Part shown: one piece after another, positions 1 through 9,466 of the stretch
Position numbering within the stretch: the first letter of the stretch is position 1
Layout: each line of letters begins with the position of its first letter
Origin: a virus
Direction: 5' to 3' (one strand)
Virus record (IMG/VR): IMGVR_UViG_3300047322_001237
Location: 62,001-126,000 of that record
DNA: 64,000 nucleotides
Program-made: the position numbers and the translations under genes
The notes under the pieces: generated by a model
What the model was told of the DNA's origin: nothing
Databases searched by the model: none
What the model saw: only the letters and a program-made list of their open reading frames with translations

Positions 1-460
1 AGCGCATCCGGTTGTGGACGCCGGGACGTTGTTGCAATAGGTGTCCCAGAGGCTGTTCACACGGATGCGACTGATCGCATTGGATTCGGCTTGTGCTGCG
101 CTGGCGGAAACGGGTTGACCTGCTACCGGCTCGTACTTCTTCTTGACGACTGCGATCTGAGCGTCCGCTTTGACGTCGACGGCGACCTGCGACGCCGCGG
201 TCGCAGCCTTCGCCTGGACATCGTCGGTCACAACCTGGTCGTTGACCTTCTCGGATTTCTTGGCGACGTCGAGCTGGCCCTTGAGGTTGTCGTTGGCGGA
301 CGTCAGGTCTTTGATCTGCTGCGTGGACTTGCCGGCCGCCTCAGTCAAGGACTTCACCTGGTGCGCCTCGTAGACACCAAAGGCGATCAGTCCCGCAACG
401 ACGACAGCGATGGCGGTACCGATGATGGCGGTTGCGTATTCCTTCACTTGGTCAAGCATA
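1..460 (-). CDS. Spanin-like inner-membrane protein (3' end cut by window edge)
   Basis: Open reading frame from an ATG at 460 running off the window. GGAGG lies 4 bases upstream of the start, and the first 17 bases overlap the end of the RuvC-like gene. The protein has a short cytoplasmic start, one membrane helix at residues 9-29, then a long Lys/Ala/Gln-rich helical region suited to a coiled coil. This is the layout of an Rz-like i-spanin, which links inner and outer membranes at lysis. The partner o-spanin would lie outside the window. It could instead be an unrelated anchored coiled-coil protein. Confidence 0.6.
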
Positions 461-1031
461 GTTCCTCCAGATGGGCTCGCCAGCGGCCGTACGCCACTGC
501 CAGTGCATCGACAGAGTGTTCGTCGAGACGAGCGATTGGGATGTCCCCGTTGTATTGCAGATCGGGAAGTTTCATGAGCGCTTCCTTGACCTTCTCCTTA
601 TCCGCATTGCCGGATGCGCCGACTGCTTTTTTCACGGACGGGGGATCAATCAGGTACAGGGGCTTCCACATGTCGTAACGCATGACCGCACTACGAATCG
701 CGCAGATGACTTCGGTCAGTGCGCCGTATGCCTGTGGACGCCGCATGCTCATGAACGGGGACTCGGACGCGATCATGTACGGACTCACATTCACGAAGAG
801 ACGAAGCAGCTCGTCCTCCAATGATGAAATGCGGCCGATACGATCGCCGAACAACTCGGCTGTCCACAACTCTTTGGAGAGTCGATCGCCGTGATAGGTC
901 TTCGCGGAACTCGCGATGATCTTCATGATGGACAGATCGACCCAGAGAATCGAAGTACCCAGGCAGTTGCTGCCCGGGTCGATTCCGATGATGGAGATGA
1001 TGGATGCCGAATGCGCGGGCATTCTGAGCAT
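444..1031 (-). CDS. RuvC-like Holliday junction resolvase / RNase H-fold nuclease
   Basis: 195 aa. The RuvC catalytic layout is clear: IGIDPGSN with Asp18 near the start, ASESPF with Glu90, a central region like RuvC (PPSVKKAVGASG then AdK), and C-terminal DEHSVDA with Asp170 and Asp175. These acidic residues bind two metals for phosphodiester cleavage of branched DNA, as needed to resolve recombination intermediates before packaging. The start at 1031 has GGAG 6-7 bases upstream. The 3' end overlaps the spanin-like gene by 17 bp, suggesting translational coupling. Confidence 0.85.
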   Translation of the reverse strand: MLRMPAHSASIISIIGIDPGSNCLGTSILWVDLSIMKIIASSAKTYHGDRLSKELWTAELFGDRIGRISSLEDELLRLFVNVSPYMIASESPFMSMRRPQAYGALTEVICAIRSAVMRYDMWKPLYLIDPPSVKKAVGASGNADKEKVKEALMKLPDLQYNGDIPIARLDEHSVDALAVAYGRWRAHLEELCLTK

Positions 1032-1045
1032 CGTGACTCCAGTGC

Positions 1046-1891
1046 TTACGCCGAGACCAGGTTGAACAGCGGCTCGGTCGAACCCACGTTCAGGTTGATC
1101 GTCGTGCCGTTGTTCTGATAGTTCATCGGCACGAAGGTATCGATGAACGAGCAGATCTGGGCGCAGATGACTTCGTTCATGTTGAACGAGCCACCGCTTG
1201 CCGGGACCGACACCACATCGTCCACGCCCGAGACCATGCCGATCTCCGAGATGATGGCGTAGCGCGGATCACCGTAGATAATGTTCGCGCAGTTCACCAG
1301 CTCGGCCGCGTCCTGAGCGCTGAACGACAGACCCACGACAGCGGCCGCCGACAGGTAGTCACCTGACACTACGTTGACGGAGCCGTTCGCCACCGTGGGC
1401 GCCGTCGGGTTCAAGTTCGACGAGTTCGCGCTGTACGGCGTCGTGGTCGTGTTGCCACCCGAGACCGTGTTCAGGTTGATCTGCGCAGCCACACCCGTAT
1501 AGTCGATGCGGCGCAGGAAGTAGCACGCGTAAGCGATGCCACCGTACGTGATCACCTGACGCAGTGCGTACTGAGCCATCTGGCTCGCCGACAGGTCCGA
1601 GCTCACCGGACGCATGATGAACGGCAGGTGATTGTAGAGCGCTGCGTCCGTTGCTTCGTGCTGAATCGGGGAGGGTGCCGCGATGCCGTCGGAGCCAGCC
1701 GTGATGGTGTGTCCGCCGTTGCCGATGCAGTAGTAGCGTTGCGCCGGCAGGACGCTTGAAGCGGGTGCGACGCCCGCCTGAATCCCAAACTTCTCGTTAA
1801 GCGTCGAGTTCGGCATCATGGTGAAGGGCAGCTTCTGCAGCAGACACGTTTGCAGATACGCGCCCCAAGCGGTGCGAGTGGAGTTCTCCAT
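1046..1891 (-). CDS. Probable virion structural protein, unknown role
   Basis: 281 aa, rich in Ser/Thr/Asn/Gly, with no catalytic motif that I recognise. The low-Lys, Asn-Thr-rich central part (about 130-170) resembles surface or tail proteins. It sits in the structural block beside the portal and a 771-aa virion-type protein. The start has AAGGA 6 bases upstream. A virion role is inferred from composition and position only. Confidence 0.7.
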   Translation of the reverse strand: MENSTRTAWGAYLQTCLLQKLPFTMMPNSTLNEKFGIQAGVAPASSVLPAQRYYCIGNGGHTITAGSDGIAAPSPIQHEATDAALYNHLPFIMRPVSSDLSASQMAQYALRQVITYGGIAYACYFLRRIDYTGVAAQINLNTVSGGNTTTTPYSANSSNLNPTAPTVANGSVNVVSGDYLSAAAVVGLSFSAQDAAELVNCANIIYGDPRYAIISEIGMVSGVDDVVSVPASGGSFNMNEVICAQICSFIDTFVPMNYQNNGTTINLNVGSTEPLFNLVSA

Positions 1892-1927
1892 TTGGAATCC
1901 TTAATTAATCAGAAAATGACTTAGACT

Positions 1928-1945
1928 GAATCCCTCACAGGATTC
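1928..1945. terminator. Hairpin between two minus-strand structural genes
   Basis: Inverted repeat GAATCC-6-GGATTC in the 80-bp gap after the stop of the 771-aa gene. The T-run after it is weak (AGTCATTTTC), so it may be an inefficient terminator or a processing site. Confidence 0.4.
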
Positions 1946-1971
1946 GTTTTCGGACGATCAATTTTTTAATG

Positions 1972-4287
1972 TCAACTCGTCGGAGGCGAGTAAACAAGTC
2001 CGCTCAAGGTCGTGGTCGGCCAGAGCTTGGCCATCTGCTTCATTGGCGTGGAGGACGTGTTGTAGTTCGGTGCGTAGACGCTGACAAGCGACTCAAGCTG
2101 ATTGGCTGGTGATAAATCCAACCACGTCTCAAGACCGATCACGGGAGGCACGCCGCGGTCATTTTCCTGCAGGGGCGTAACAGGCGACGGGTGCACACCT
2201 GACGCAAAAAGCATCTCGGTAATGATGAGCGGGTCTTTTGCGGGCACTGTGTCGATCGCAGCATGGTCCATCTTGTCAATCACGGACGACTCGTAGAGGA
2301 AGTTGGTCGTGGCAGCGTTGACGTCGTAGGAGGTCGATGCTTTGCCTTGTTCGCCAATATCCAGGACTTCGGCCACGGTGTCGGACTCGTACAGCATCAT
2401 CGCGCCGGCGTTCGTTACATCGCCAATACGAACCATGGGCCAGTCGATGTCTTTGATCGCGTTGTCGTTGATCTCTGAGAGGAACTGCACGCTGTAGCTC
2501 GATAGACGTTGCATCATCGAGACCATTGCCTTCTGGATGTTCGCGAGCGTGTTCGACGAGCTCAGATCCAGACCCGTAGCGGCTTCGACGAGGGACTGAT
2601 AGAGCAGCTCGTAGTCGCTGGCCGAGAAAATCGTCAAGTCGATGTTGCGCAGCTTGAACCACTCTGCGTAGGTCTGGTTCGCACCGTCCCCGAGTTGGAT
2701 CATGTTGTCGGAATACAGCCGCTCCACCATCCCGTAGACCATCCCGCGCCTAACCGCATGCTCCTGAAACGCGACCAGATTGCGCTGGGTGTTCGCCGCG
2801 GCATAGATTGACTGCGCCGTCGATACGAATGCGTCGACCGAAATCATCGGCTGGATCACCGGCTGATAAGAGATGGCCTGCTGGGCAATATCTTGTGTAA
2901 CCAGCTTCTTGTCGACCACTGACATCAGGTCAGCGACACCCGGTGTCGGTATGCGCTGCACGCGTTTGGCGAGCACGGCCGGCACCGGCTTATCGGTCAG
3001 GTCAACGCCGATTGACTGGCTGTAGCAGTACCACATGAAGACGTACCCATCCTTCGCGTTGATCGGTACGATCGGCTCGCCCGTCACCGGATTGTCGACC
3101 ACCAAGAACGCGGTGTACCAGTCCTTGCTGCTAAACAGCAGCCAGTGGTTCATCAGGATGTCTTCGATGGTGTACGGCGTCGAGTTCGACATGTCCAGCA
3201 TCGCGGAGTTGAGCACCTTCGTCTGCAACTGATTCGAAAGTGAGTTCTCCATGTCCTCGAGGATCTCCCCTTGGACGTCCACCTGGATGAGGGCATTGTC
3301 GGTGGCCGCGGTCTGCTCGTAGCTGAGCATCTCGTCGAGCGTCCAAGTCGTCTCCGGCAACAGGTTGTATCCGAAGTTGAGGGGATTTGACTCGAACGCG
3401 ATCGTCGGGTAGAGCGCATTGGGCATCAGCGACAGATCGTGCTTCATCAGGTACGCCGCAAGCGGGATGTTCCGATCGGTCAGCAGCTTCTGAATCAGCG
3501 TCTTGAACGTCGACTGCTTGCCGACGTTGCGCTCGATGTAGTTGATGTTCCGGTACAGCCACAGTGACTGCTCAAGCGTCATGTGATCCAGGAACTGATC
3601 AAGACCGAGATGGGAGGCGAGGTACTGCTGAACGTGGTAGCTGTGCGCCTCCGCCGTCCCACACGCTTCCTCACGGAAGTTGATGACCGCCATGAGGATG
3701 CCGTAGTACATGTTCGCGAGCTGGATCGTCGGATACAGCTCATCGCTGATTGCGTACTGCGGGTTGATCCACCGCGCTTTGAACCCATAGATCCAGCGCT
3801 GCAGCTTCTCCATCAGGCTGTACTCGTTGCGCTCAACGTAGGTCGTCGGGTAACCGAGGATCTGACCATCCTTCGCAGCGATCGCTGTGTCGATGTCGAC
3901 CGGATAAAGAATCCCGAGGATGAGCGATGCCTGACGCGGGTACTGCTGAACCAACGCCTTGTAGCTGCGCGTTCCGAACTGATAAGCCTCGGCAGTCGCT
4001 GTGTGCAGCTTCAGATTGTCCGCAGTGAAGTCGATCTGCTCGAGCGTATCGAGCGATGTCACCTGCATAACGGTATCGGAAAAATGATACTGGCCCGAGA
4101 CATTCATGTAGTACTTCCACGAAGTCGGGTCCGTCTCATCCACCGCCGATGGTCCGTAGTAGTCCGTCACGTACTGATTCAGGCCATTCACGCTTTCCAT
4201 TGATTTCACGGAAATCGTCTGTGCCAAAGCCATGCACTGACTGATGTAAACCGCGTACTCGTTTGAATTTGAATTGGTGGATGCCAC
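1972..4287 (-). CDS. Large virion-type structural protein
   Basis: 771 aa from a GTG at 4287, chosen because GGGGA lies just upstream and a longer reading frame would run deep into the oppositely oriented portal gene. The protein is rich in Tyr, Gln and Ser with mostly helical sequence and no enzyme motif. Only about 33 bp separate it from the divergent portal start, so both promoters must overlap or lie inside the genes. It is likely a capsid-vertex, neck or tail component, but the exact role is not recognisable. Confidence 0.75.
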   Translation of the reverse strand: MASTNSNSNEYAVYISQCMALAQTISVKSMESVNGLNQYVTDYYGPSAVDETDPTSWKYYMNVSGQYHFSDTVMQVTSLDTLEQIDFTADNLKLHTATAEAYQFGTRSYKALVQQYPRQASLILGILYPVDIDTAIAAKDGQILGYPTTYVERNEYSLMEKLQRWIYGFKARWINPQYAISDELYPTIQLANMYYGILMAVINFREEACGTAEAHSYHVQQYLASHLGLDQFLDHMTLEQSLWLYRNINYIERNVGKQSTFKTLIQKLLTDRNIPLAAYLMKHDLSLMPNALYPTIAFESNPLNFGYNLLPETTWTLDEMLSYEQTAATDNALIQVDVQGEILEDMENSLSNQLQTKVLNSAMLDMSNSTPYTIEDILMNHWLLFSSKDWYTAFLVVDNPVTGEPIVPINAKDGYVFMWYCYSQSIGVDLTDKPVPAVLAKRVQRIPTPGVADLMSVVDKKLVTQDIAQQAISYQPVIQPMISVDAFVSTAQSIYAAANTQRNLVAFQEHAVRRGMVYGMVERLYSDNMIQLGDGANQTYAEWFKLRNIDLTIFSASDYELLYQSLVEAATGLDLSSSNTLANIQKAMVSMMQRLSSYSVQFLSEINDNAIKDIDWPMVRIGDVTNAGAMMLYESDTVAEVLDIGEQGKASTSYDVNAATTNFLYESSVIDKMDHAAIDTVPAKDPLIITEMLFASGVHPSPVTPLQENDRGVPPVIGLETWLDLSPANQLESLVSVYAPNYNTSSTPMKQMAKLWPTTTLSGLVYSPPTS

Positions 4288-4320
4288 GATGTCCCCAGGA
4301 AACAAAAAGAGGTGTAACAG

Positions 4321-7300
4321 ATGACGCAGAAAGCCTATAAGAGAGCCATTGAATTGGCTGGCACCGGGAAAAAGTTTCCGGTGATGCAATTGGTTCGGCA
4401 GGACCCGGGGATGGCGGCAACCATTGCCAAGCTGATTCCCTCGCAGCATCCCGTGCAATATGGCCATGACGGGAACCGCGAGACCACGCAACCGAATCTC
4501 TACAACTTCCGCAATACGGCGGAGCAGACGGCACAAAACGTCAATGACGCTGAAACCGTCATGCAGCTGCTGCCGGACATGGAGTTGGCGCAGCAGATTC
4601 TGGTTTCGAGCGTGGGTTCGCCGAAAGACATGATGTCGCTCGAGCTGACATATACGCCGCCGGAAGGACTCATGGCGCCCGATGTCAGCGCGGCCATGAT
4701 CGAGCGGTTCCGTCAGCATTTCGAGACGGTCCATAAAATAAAGCCGCTCATTCCCAAGATGTTGCGGGACATGCTCTTCGCTACCGGCTCGTATCCGATC
4801 GCGGTCATCCCGGAAAATTCGATTGACGAGATCATCAATGGACAGCAGCGCTTGTCGATGGAGGCGCTCTCTGAGCACATCTACTCGGACGGCACGATGA
4901 AGTCCGTGGGCCTGCTCGGACCAGCGGTTAAGGCGAAGCCAACTCAGCCGCGCCGCGCCGGCGTTTCGTTGGAGTCGTTCGCCGACTACAACTACGACAC
5001 GAACAAGGAGATGGGGGACGTCCGCTTTGAGCTGAGCCTGAAGCAACCGCTGCCGCCGGATGAGACGTTCTTGACCATCACCGACAACCCGTCCGTCCTG
5101 AAGATCCCCCAGATCAACCAGAAGATTCGTGAGCAGCGGATCTTCGGCGCGATGGGCAGCCGTGCGCTGGAATCGATCGGTCTCGGAAAGACATCTCAGG
5201 CGCATCGCTTGTCGGATCGTGAGCTGACCGGGATGCTTTACAAGAATCGGACGTTCGGCTATCAGCCCGTCGCGACCTTGAAGACGCAGGAGCAGCTTTC
5301 CCGCAATACGGTCGGCAACCCGATGGTGCTTCACATTCCGTCGGAAGCGGTGATCCCCGTTCACGTTCCGGGCTCGCCGCGACACCAGATCGGCTTCTTC
5401 GTGTTGCTAGATATGGACGGCCATCCGGTCGTGCGTCAGGAAATCACTGACCATTACCAGCAGCAAGCGCAGCGTATGTCGACGTCGGGTTCGTTCCCGT
5501 CAGCGATGCTCACGAAGGTCAAGAGCCAGATGAACGGCTTCGATCTGAGCAACAAGGACCACCTGGATTTCAGCTCACGCGTCTATGGCGAGATGGTCGA
5601 GCAGGATCTGCTGGCACGTCTGCGCAACGGCGCCTATGGCAACGGCGTGGAGCTGGCTAAACGGGAAGAGATCTACCGGATCATGTTCTCGCGCGCGCTT
5701 GCGAAGCAGCACACGCAGCTGCTGTTCATCCCGGCCGAATTCATGACGTACTTCGCGTTGCGATTCAGCAAGGACGGTATCGGCACCTCGTTGCTCGACG
5801 AGATGAAGATCCTGAACAGTCTGCGCTCGATGCTGCTCTTCGCCAACGTCATGGCCGGCATCAAGAACTCCATCGGCCGCACGGAAGTGAAGCTCAAGTT
5901 CGACGAGGACGATCCGAACCCGGAAAAATCCGCCGAGAACGCGATCCACGAGATCATCCGGTCGCGCCAGAACTTCCTGCCGCTGGGCGTGAACTCGCCC
6001 GCTGAAGTGGTCGACTTCATCACGCGAGCTGGCTTCGAATTCACGTTCGAAGGTCATCCGGGCATGCCTGACGTGTCCGTGGACTTCGGCGAGAAGAACT
6101 CGAACTACGTCCGGCCGGACACCGATCTGGAAGACAGTCTGCGCAAGCGGGCGATCATGAAGACCGGTATTCCGCCGGAAACGGTCGATGCGGCCTGGCA
6201 GCCGGAATTGGCCACGTCGGTCGTCACGAACAACATCCTGATGTCGAAGCGCGTCATGCAGATTCAGGACGAGTTCCATCCTCAGTTGGCATCGCACATG
6301 CGGATCCACGCCATGAACTCCGAGGAGCTGATGAGCGATCTCACGCAGATTCTGCGCGAGAACTTCTCGAAGCTGCGCCTGACGAATGACGATCGCGATG
6401 ATGCGAAGGGCAAGACCGCCCTGAGCCGTCAACAGAAGGCAGGTATCCCGATTGTCGACGAGAAGCAGCAGAACGGGAAGAACTTCACGGAGGAGCAGAA
6501 GGAGTTCCTGATTCAGCAAGTCTTGCGGGAATTCCTCATGAACGTGGAAGTCTCGCTTCCGCGCCCGAACTCTTCGACGCTCGAGAACCAGGTAACGGCG
6601 TTGGAGACATACGTGAAGGCGCTGGACATGGCGCTCGACGCATGGCTGTCGGAGAAGTTCTTCACGTCCGATACAGGCGGCGACGTTGCTGCGAAGATCG
6701 AGGTGTTGAAGGAAACCGCGAAGGCCTACTACGTCCGCCAGTGGATGTCCGAGAACGGGATGCTTACCGAACTTGCACAGCTCACAACGACGGGCGAAGA
6801 TGGCAAACCGGTGGTCGACGTGTTCAAGGTGCAAGCCGATCATATCGAGCAGCTGCAGAAGACCTTCGGCGACTTCTTCAAGACGCTCGTCCCGGCTACG
6901 AATCGTGCGAACGACAAGTACCAGGCGGCAGTCAAGAAGAGCAACACGCAGGAGGGCGGCTCGTCCTATTCGTCGGATACGGACAGCTCGTCGGGCGGCG
7001 GCACGGATGACTTCGGATTCGGTGGCGGCGACACTGGCGATGGAAATGGTGGCGGCGGTGGTGACGATGATCTGAATGGCGGCATGCCGGACTTCGGTGG
7101 CGGCGGTGGCGACACCGACACTAACGATACGGGTGCCGGTTCGGACAACAACACCGAATCCAACACTGAGACCAATCCCACGGACGAGAACTCTGAATCC
7201 AACTTGAACGGTGAGAACAACGACACCAACAAGGAAGAGGATAAGGAATCGAAGCCGGAGGACAACAAGTCGTCGGACGAAGAGAAGGACAAGGACGAGA

Positions 7301-7374
7301 AGAAGGATAAGGAAGACGAGAAAGACAAGGACAAGGACGCTGATAAGAAGGACAGCGCCTCGCCCAGCATCTGA
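4321..7374 (+). CDS. Portal protein with long acidic/lysine-rich disordered tail
   Basis: 1017 aa. The N-terminal and central parts resemble giant-phage portal proteins: a helical start, then a region with MELAQQILVSSVGSPKDM around residues 83-105, and an alpha/beta core to about residue 870. The portal forms the dodecameric ring through which DNA is packaged and ejected. From about 878 to the end the sequence is low complexity: Ser/Gly/Asp repeats, then Asn/Thr/Glu, then a highly charged Lys/Asp/Glu tract. The start follows AGAGGTG. A terminator with the recurring flank motif lies 30 bp after the stop. Confidence 0.75.
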   Translation: MTQKAYKRAIELAGTGKKFPVMQLVRQDPGMAATIAKLIPSQHPVQYGHDGNRETTQPNLYNFRNTAEQTAQNVNDAETVMQLLPDMELAQQILVSSVGSPKDMMSLELTYTPPEGLMAPDVSAAMIERFRQHFETVHKIKPLIPKMLRDMLFATGSYPIAVIPENSIDEIINGQQRLSMEALSEHIYSDGTMKSVGLLGPAVKAKPTQPRRAGVSLESFADYNYDTNKEMGDVRFELSLKQPLPPDETFLTITDNPSVLKIPQINQKIREQRIFGAMGSRALESIGLGKTSQAHRLSDRELTGMLYKNRTFGYQPVATLKTQEQLSRNTVGNPMVLHIPSEAVIPVHVPGSPRHQIGFFVLLDMDGHPVVRQEITDHYQQQAQRMSTSGSFPSAMLTKVKSQMNGFDLSNKDHLDFSSRVYGEMVEQDLLARLRNGAYGNGVELAKREEIYRIMFSRALAKQHTQLLFIPAEFMTYFALRFSKDGIGTSLLDEMKILNSLRSMLLFANVMAGIKNSIGRTEVKLKFDEDDPNPEKSAENAIHEIIRSRQNFLPLGVNSPAEVVDFITRAGFEFTFEGHPGMPDVSVDFGEKNSNYVRPDTDLEDSLRKRAIMKTGIPPETVDAAWQPELATSVVTNNILMSKRVMQIQDEFHPQLASHMRIHAMNSEELMSDLTQILRENFSKLRLTNDDRDDAKGKTALSRQQKAGIPIVDEKQQNGKNFTEEQKEFLIQQVLREFLMNVEVSLPRPNSSTLENQVTALETYVKALDMALDAWLSEKFFTSDTGGDVAAKIEVLKETAKAYYVRQWMSENGMLTELAQLTTTGEDGKPVVDVFKVQADHIEQLQKTFGDFFKTLVPATNRANDKYQAAVKKSNTQEGGSSYSSDTDSSSGGGTDDFGFGGGDTGDGNGGGGGDDDLNGGMPDFGGGGGDTDTNDTGAGSDNNTESNTETNPTDENSESNLNGENNDTNKEEDKESKPEDNKSSDEEKDKDEKKDKEDEKDKDKDADKKDSASPSI

Positions 7375-7402
7375 TCGGAACCAAAAAAAATAGATCGACC
7401 TT

Positions 7403-7452
7403 GCGGCATAAAGCCCAGACCCCCGAAAGGAGGTCTGGGCGATTATGCCGTC
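7403..7452. terminator. Bidirectional hairpin with GCGGCATAA / TTATGCCGTC flanks
   Basis: Perfect 9-bp stem GCCCAGACC...GGTCTGGGC (7413-7421 with 7432-7440) between the convergent portal gene and a minus-strand gene. The outer flanks GCGGCATAA and TTATGCCG(TC) are themselves complementary, extending the hairpin. This is the first of a family of similar elements in the window. Confidence 0.75.
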
Positions 7453-7453
7453 T

Positions 7454-7771
7454 TCAGAGCCTGAATTCGATCGCGGTCCGGCAGTGCAAATGCTCGCTGT
7501 CTAGACTCGTGAGTGAGAACCTTGCCATCTTGATCTGCAAGACTTTAAGTCCTTTGCAGAACGTGAGCCAGCTCATCGCGGGACTTGCGAGCTCCCGGTA
7601 GAGCACCGAACGGGCATGCGCTTGCACCATGGGCACAGCGGGGATACCGTGCTCCGGATCAGCGATGTACTCGTCGAGCAGCTGGTTGTAGCGCTGTTCG
7701 TCGATATGCAGGTTATGAAGAAGCTGACGAAACTGCTGGGACAGGATTACTTCCGGATAAATGTCTTCCAT
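7454..7771 (-). CDS. Hypothetical protein, 105 aa
   Basis: Not recognised. Soluble, mostly helical at first (residues 1-40), then a more hydrophobic C-terminal half (VLYRELASPAMSWL near 56-70). It lies alone between two flank-type terminators, so it is probably transcribed as its own short unit. Confidence 0.7.
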   Translation of the reverse strand: MEDIYPEVILSQQFRQLLHNLHIDEQRYNQLLDEYIADPEHGIPAVPMVQAHARSVLYRELASPAMSWLTFCKGLKVLQIKMARFSLTSLDSEHLHCRTAIEFRL

Positions 7772-7789
7772 TGGTTGTCCGGGTTGAAT

Positions 7790-7830
7790 AAAAAAGCCCA
7801 GGTCATGGACCTGGGCGCTTATGCCGTCAG
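7790..7830 (-). terminator. Rho-independent terminator preceded by CTGACGGCATAA
   Basis: Reading the minus strand: CTGACGGCATAAGC, then stem GCCCAGGTC-3-GACCTGGGC, then TTTTTTATT. A textbook terminator for the upstream 125-aa gene, with the conserved flank immediately 5' of the stem. Confidence 0.85.
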
Positions 7831-7843
7831 CTCGGGAGCAGAC

Positions 7844-8221
7844 TTAGAACGGGGCGTCTTCAATGACCGGTTCGTCGCTCGACTCTGCGCTGGGCTCGAC
7901 TGCGGCGTCGGTCGTGCCGTAGACGATGCGACCGATGTCGAGATTGTCCGGGTTGTCACACATCTTCAGGACGTCGTCGGCGTGGGCGTTCTGCTTAACC
8001 GTGATCGGCGTATCGAAGATGGTCGGACGGTCAGCGCGCAGCACGTCGAGCAGCGAGGGGATTTCGCCGACGACAGCCTCCGTGTTGCCTTCCGGCGAAT
8101 GCACCGTGACTTCCGTGAAGCCGGCTTCCGACAGCGCGTGCTGAACGACCCCGTACACGACTGCGTTCACTTCAACCGGGCCACCTTGAACGATGACTTC
8201 GAGGGCGTCTTTTTGGGACAT
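7844..8221 (-). CDS. Hypothetical protein, 125 aa
   Basis: Not recognised. Start at 8221 with AAGGA 7 bases upstream. Small alpha/beta-looking protein with an acidic Ser/Glu-rich C-terminus. Followed directly by a strong terminator. Confidence 0.75.
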   Translation of the reverse strand: MSQKDALEVIVQGGPVEVNAVVYGVVQHALSEAGFTEVTVHSPEGNTEAVVGEIPSLLDVLRADRPTIFDTPITVKQNAHADDVLKMCDNPDNLDIGRIVYGTTDAAVEPSAESSDEPVIEDAPF

Positions 8222-8258
8222 GATGCGTTCCTTGGTCTAAGGGTGGTACAACGAAGAA

Positions 8259-8282
8259 GGGCGTATCGATGCGAATACGCCC
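8259..8282 (-). terminator. Hairpin GGGCGTAT...ATACGCCC
   Basis: 8-bp perfect stem with an 8-base loop immediately after the stop of the small basic gene that ends at 8286. The trailing sequence CTTCTTCG has only a weak T-run. Confidence 0.55.
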
Positions 8283-8285
8283 GGA

Positions 8286-8408
8286 TTAGGCGAAGCGCAG
8301 GCCTTTCCGGTAGGCGCGGCCGCGTCTTGCTTGCCGGCGTACCCATTGGGTGTTAGCGCTGCGCATTTCGGGCGTCTTGGTACGCCGCTTGATGAATCGA
8401 ATCTTCAC
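8286..8408 (-). CDS. Small, highly basic protein, 40 aa
   Basis: Begins with GTG at 8408, one base after the stop of the upstream 90-aa gene, with GGAAGG about 9 bases upstream. About a third of the residues are Arg or Lys. Such peptides often bind nucleic acid or ribosomes, but no family is recognisable. The tight coupling to the upstream gene is the main support for it being real. Confidence 0.5.
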   Translation of the reverse strand: MKIRFIKRRTKTPEMRSANTQWVRRQARRGRAYRKGLRFA

Positions 8409-8409
8409 G

Positions 8410-8682
8410 TCAGACAGCCTTCCACGGCTGGGGCTCGATCTCGACGCCGAGATGCTTGGCGTAGCCGTTGCCGATGAAGTCTGCGTCCTTCTCTTCTGCG
8501 ACGTCTGCCACCCACATTGCTTCGGCGTTGGGCTTGCGCAGGTAGACGGCCCAGCCTTCCGTTTCGGCAGTCGGACCTTCGGGCTGGGCGAGGACGTCGT
8601 AGGTGCCGTCGACGCTCTTCCACGGCAAGACCTGCACGCTGATGATGTTGTCGGGATTGTTGGTTGCTTGTGCTGTGGACAT
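8410..8682 (-). CDS. Hypothetical protein, 90 aa
   Basis: Not recognised. ATG at 8682 with AAGGA 7 bases upstream. Acidic, soluble, with alternating hydrophobic residues typical of a small beta-rich fold (ISVQVLPW, GWAVYLRKP). Confidence 0.7.
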   Translation of the reverse strand: MSTAQATNNPDNIISVQVLPWKSVDGTYDVLAQPEGPTAETEGWAVYLRKPNAEAMWVADVAEEKDADFIGNGYAKHLGVEIEPQPWKAV

Positions 8683-8728
8683 CTTGTTTTCCTTGTTAGA
8701 AGCGAGAGCGCGGCTCCCTCATAAGTTT

Positions 8729-9253
8729 TCACGCAGCGGAGGAGTTGATGCCAACCAGCGGCGGGATGCGGAAAAGCATGTCGCCCCCCACGAGACGCTG
8801 GAAGAGAAATACGAAACGCCGGCTGCCGTTACGATCGGGTCGACTGAAGCAACCTGTCCGTTCAATCACGTTGTAGACGCCCATGCCCAACTTGAACACC
8901 GCCTCCTTGAGTCGACTGAAGTCAGCCGCTGCTTGGCTAACGCTGTGATACTCGCTATCGTCAGCGAGGTCGACTTCTTGAGTGGGGCGCAGGTAACGCA
9001 GCCCGTGCGGAGTTCGATCGAACTGGGGGATCTTCACGCGATCGAGGCGCGGCAGCAATTTGAGATTGTGCTCGATGCCGTCGATCTGGTCGCCGTAGAC
9101 CATGATGGGAATCATGATCTCGTGCAGAAGCTGAACGACAAACTCGTCGCTGAAAACCATTCCTTGGGTGTTGTTGCGGAAATCGTTGACGAGAGATGCG
9201 GTGGGAAGAATGAGGTGATCCGGGTAATGAGGCTCCTGCGGAGAGGGGATCAT
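8729..9253 (-). CDS. Hypothetical protein, 174 aa
   Basis: Not recognised. Soluble alpha/beta protein. The ribosome binding site before 9253 is weak (ACGGAAC). It lies between structural genes, but nothing in it points to a virion role. Confidence 0.65.
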   Translation of the reverse strand: MIPSPQEPHYPDHLILPTASLVNDFRNNTQGMVFSDEFVVQLLHEIMIPIMVYGDQIDGIEHNLKLLPRLDRVKIPQFDRTPHGLRYLRPTQEVDLADDSEYHSVSQAAADFSRLKEAVFKLGMGVYNVIERTGCFSRPDRNGSRRFVFLFQRLVGGDMLFRIPPLVGINSSAA

Positions 9254-9268
9254 GGTCGTTCCGTTTGG

Positions 9269-9451
9269 TCAGTGAGGCCACACGAGATAACGCTGCTTGC
9301 AGCATGAGCACGACTCTTTCGTAGGACCATCGACGTGAGAAGGGTTAGCGTCGAGGAGGGTGCGTGCCCCGCATAGCGTGCAAGTCGTCTGGTAGTCCTC
9401 GGAAGCGAGGATGTCCTTGACCGGCTCTTTGCTTCTGTCTGTTTGGCTCAT
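9269..9451 (-). CDS. Small zinc-ribbon protein, 60 aa
   Basis: Contains CTLC (residues 24-27) and a second CSCC pair near 48-51, the spacing of a four-cysteine zinc ribbon. The ATG at 9451 is chosen because the longer reading frame overlaps a terminator. Small zinc ribbons often modulate transcription or protein contacts, but the target here is unknown. No clear ribosome binding site. Confidence 0.6.
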   Translation of the reverse strand: MSQTDRSKEPVKDILASEDYQTTCTLCGARTLLDANPSHVDGPTKESCSCCKQRYLVWPH

Positions 9452-9466
9452 GACGGTTCGAATCCA

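Noticed and set aside
4288-5385. N-terminal extension of the 771-aa minus-strand protein
   Set aside because: The frame stays open through the portal gene on the other strand, but the added sequence is Arg/His-rich shadow coding and a GTG with a ribosome binding site explains the true start.
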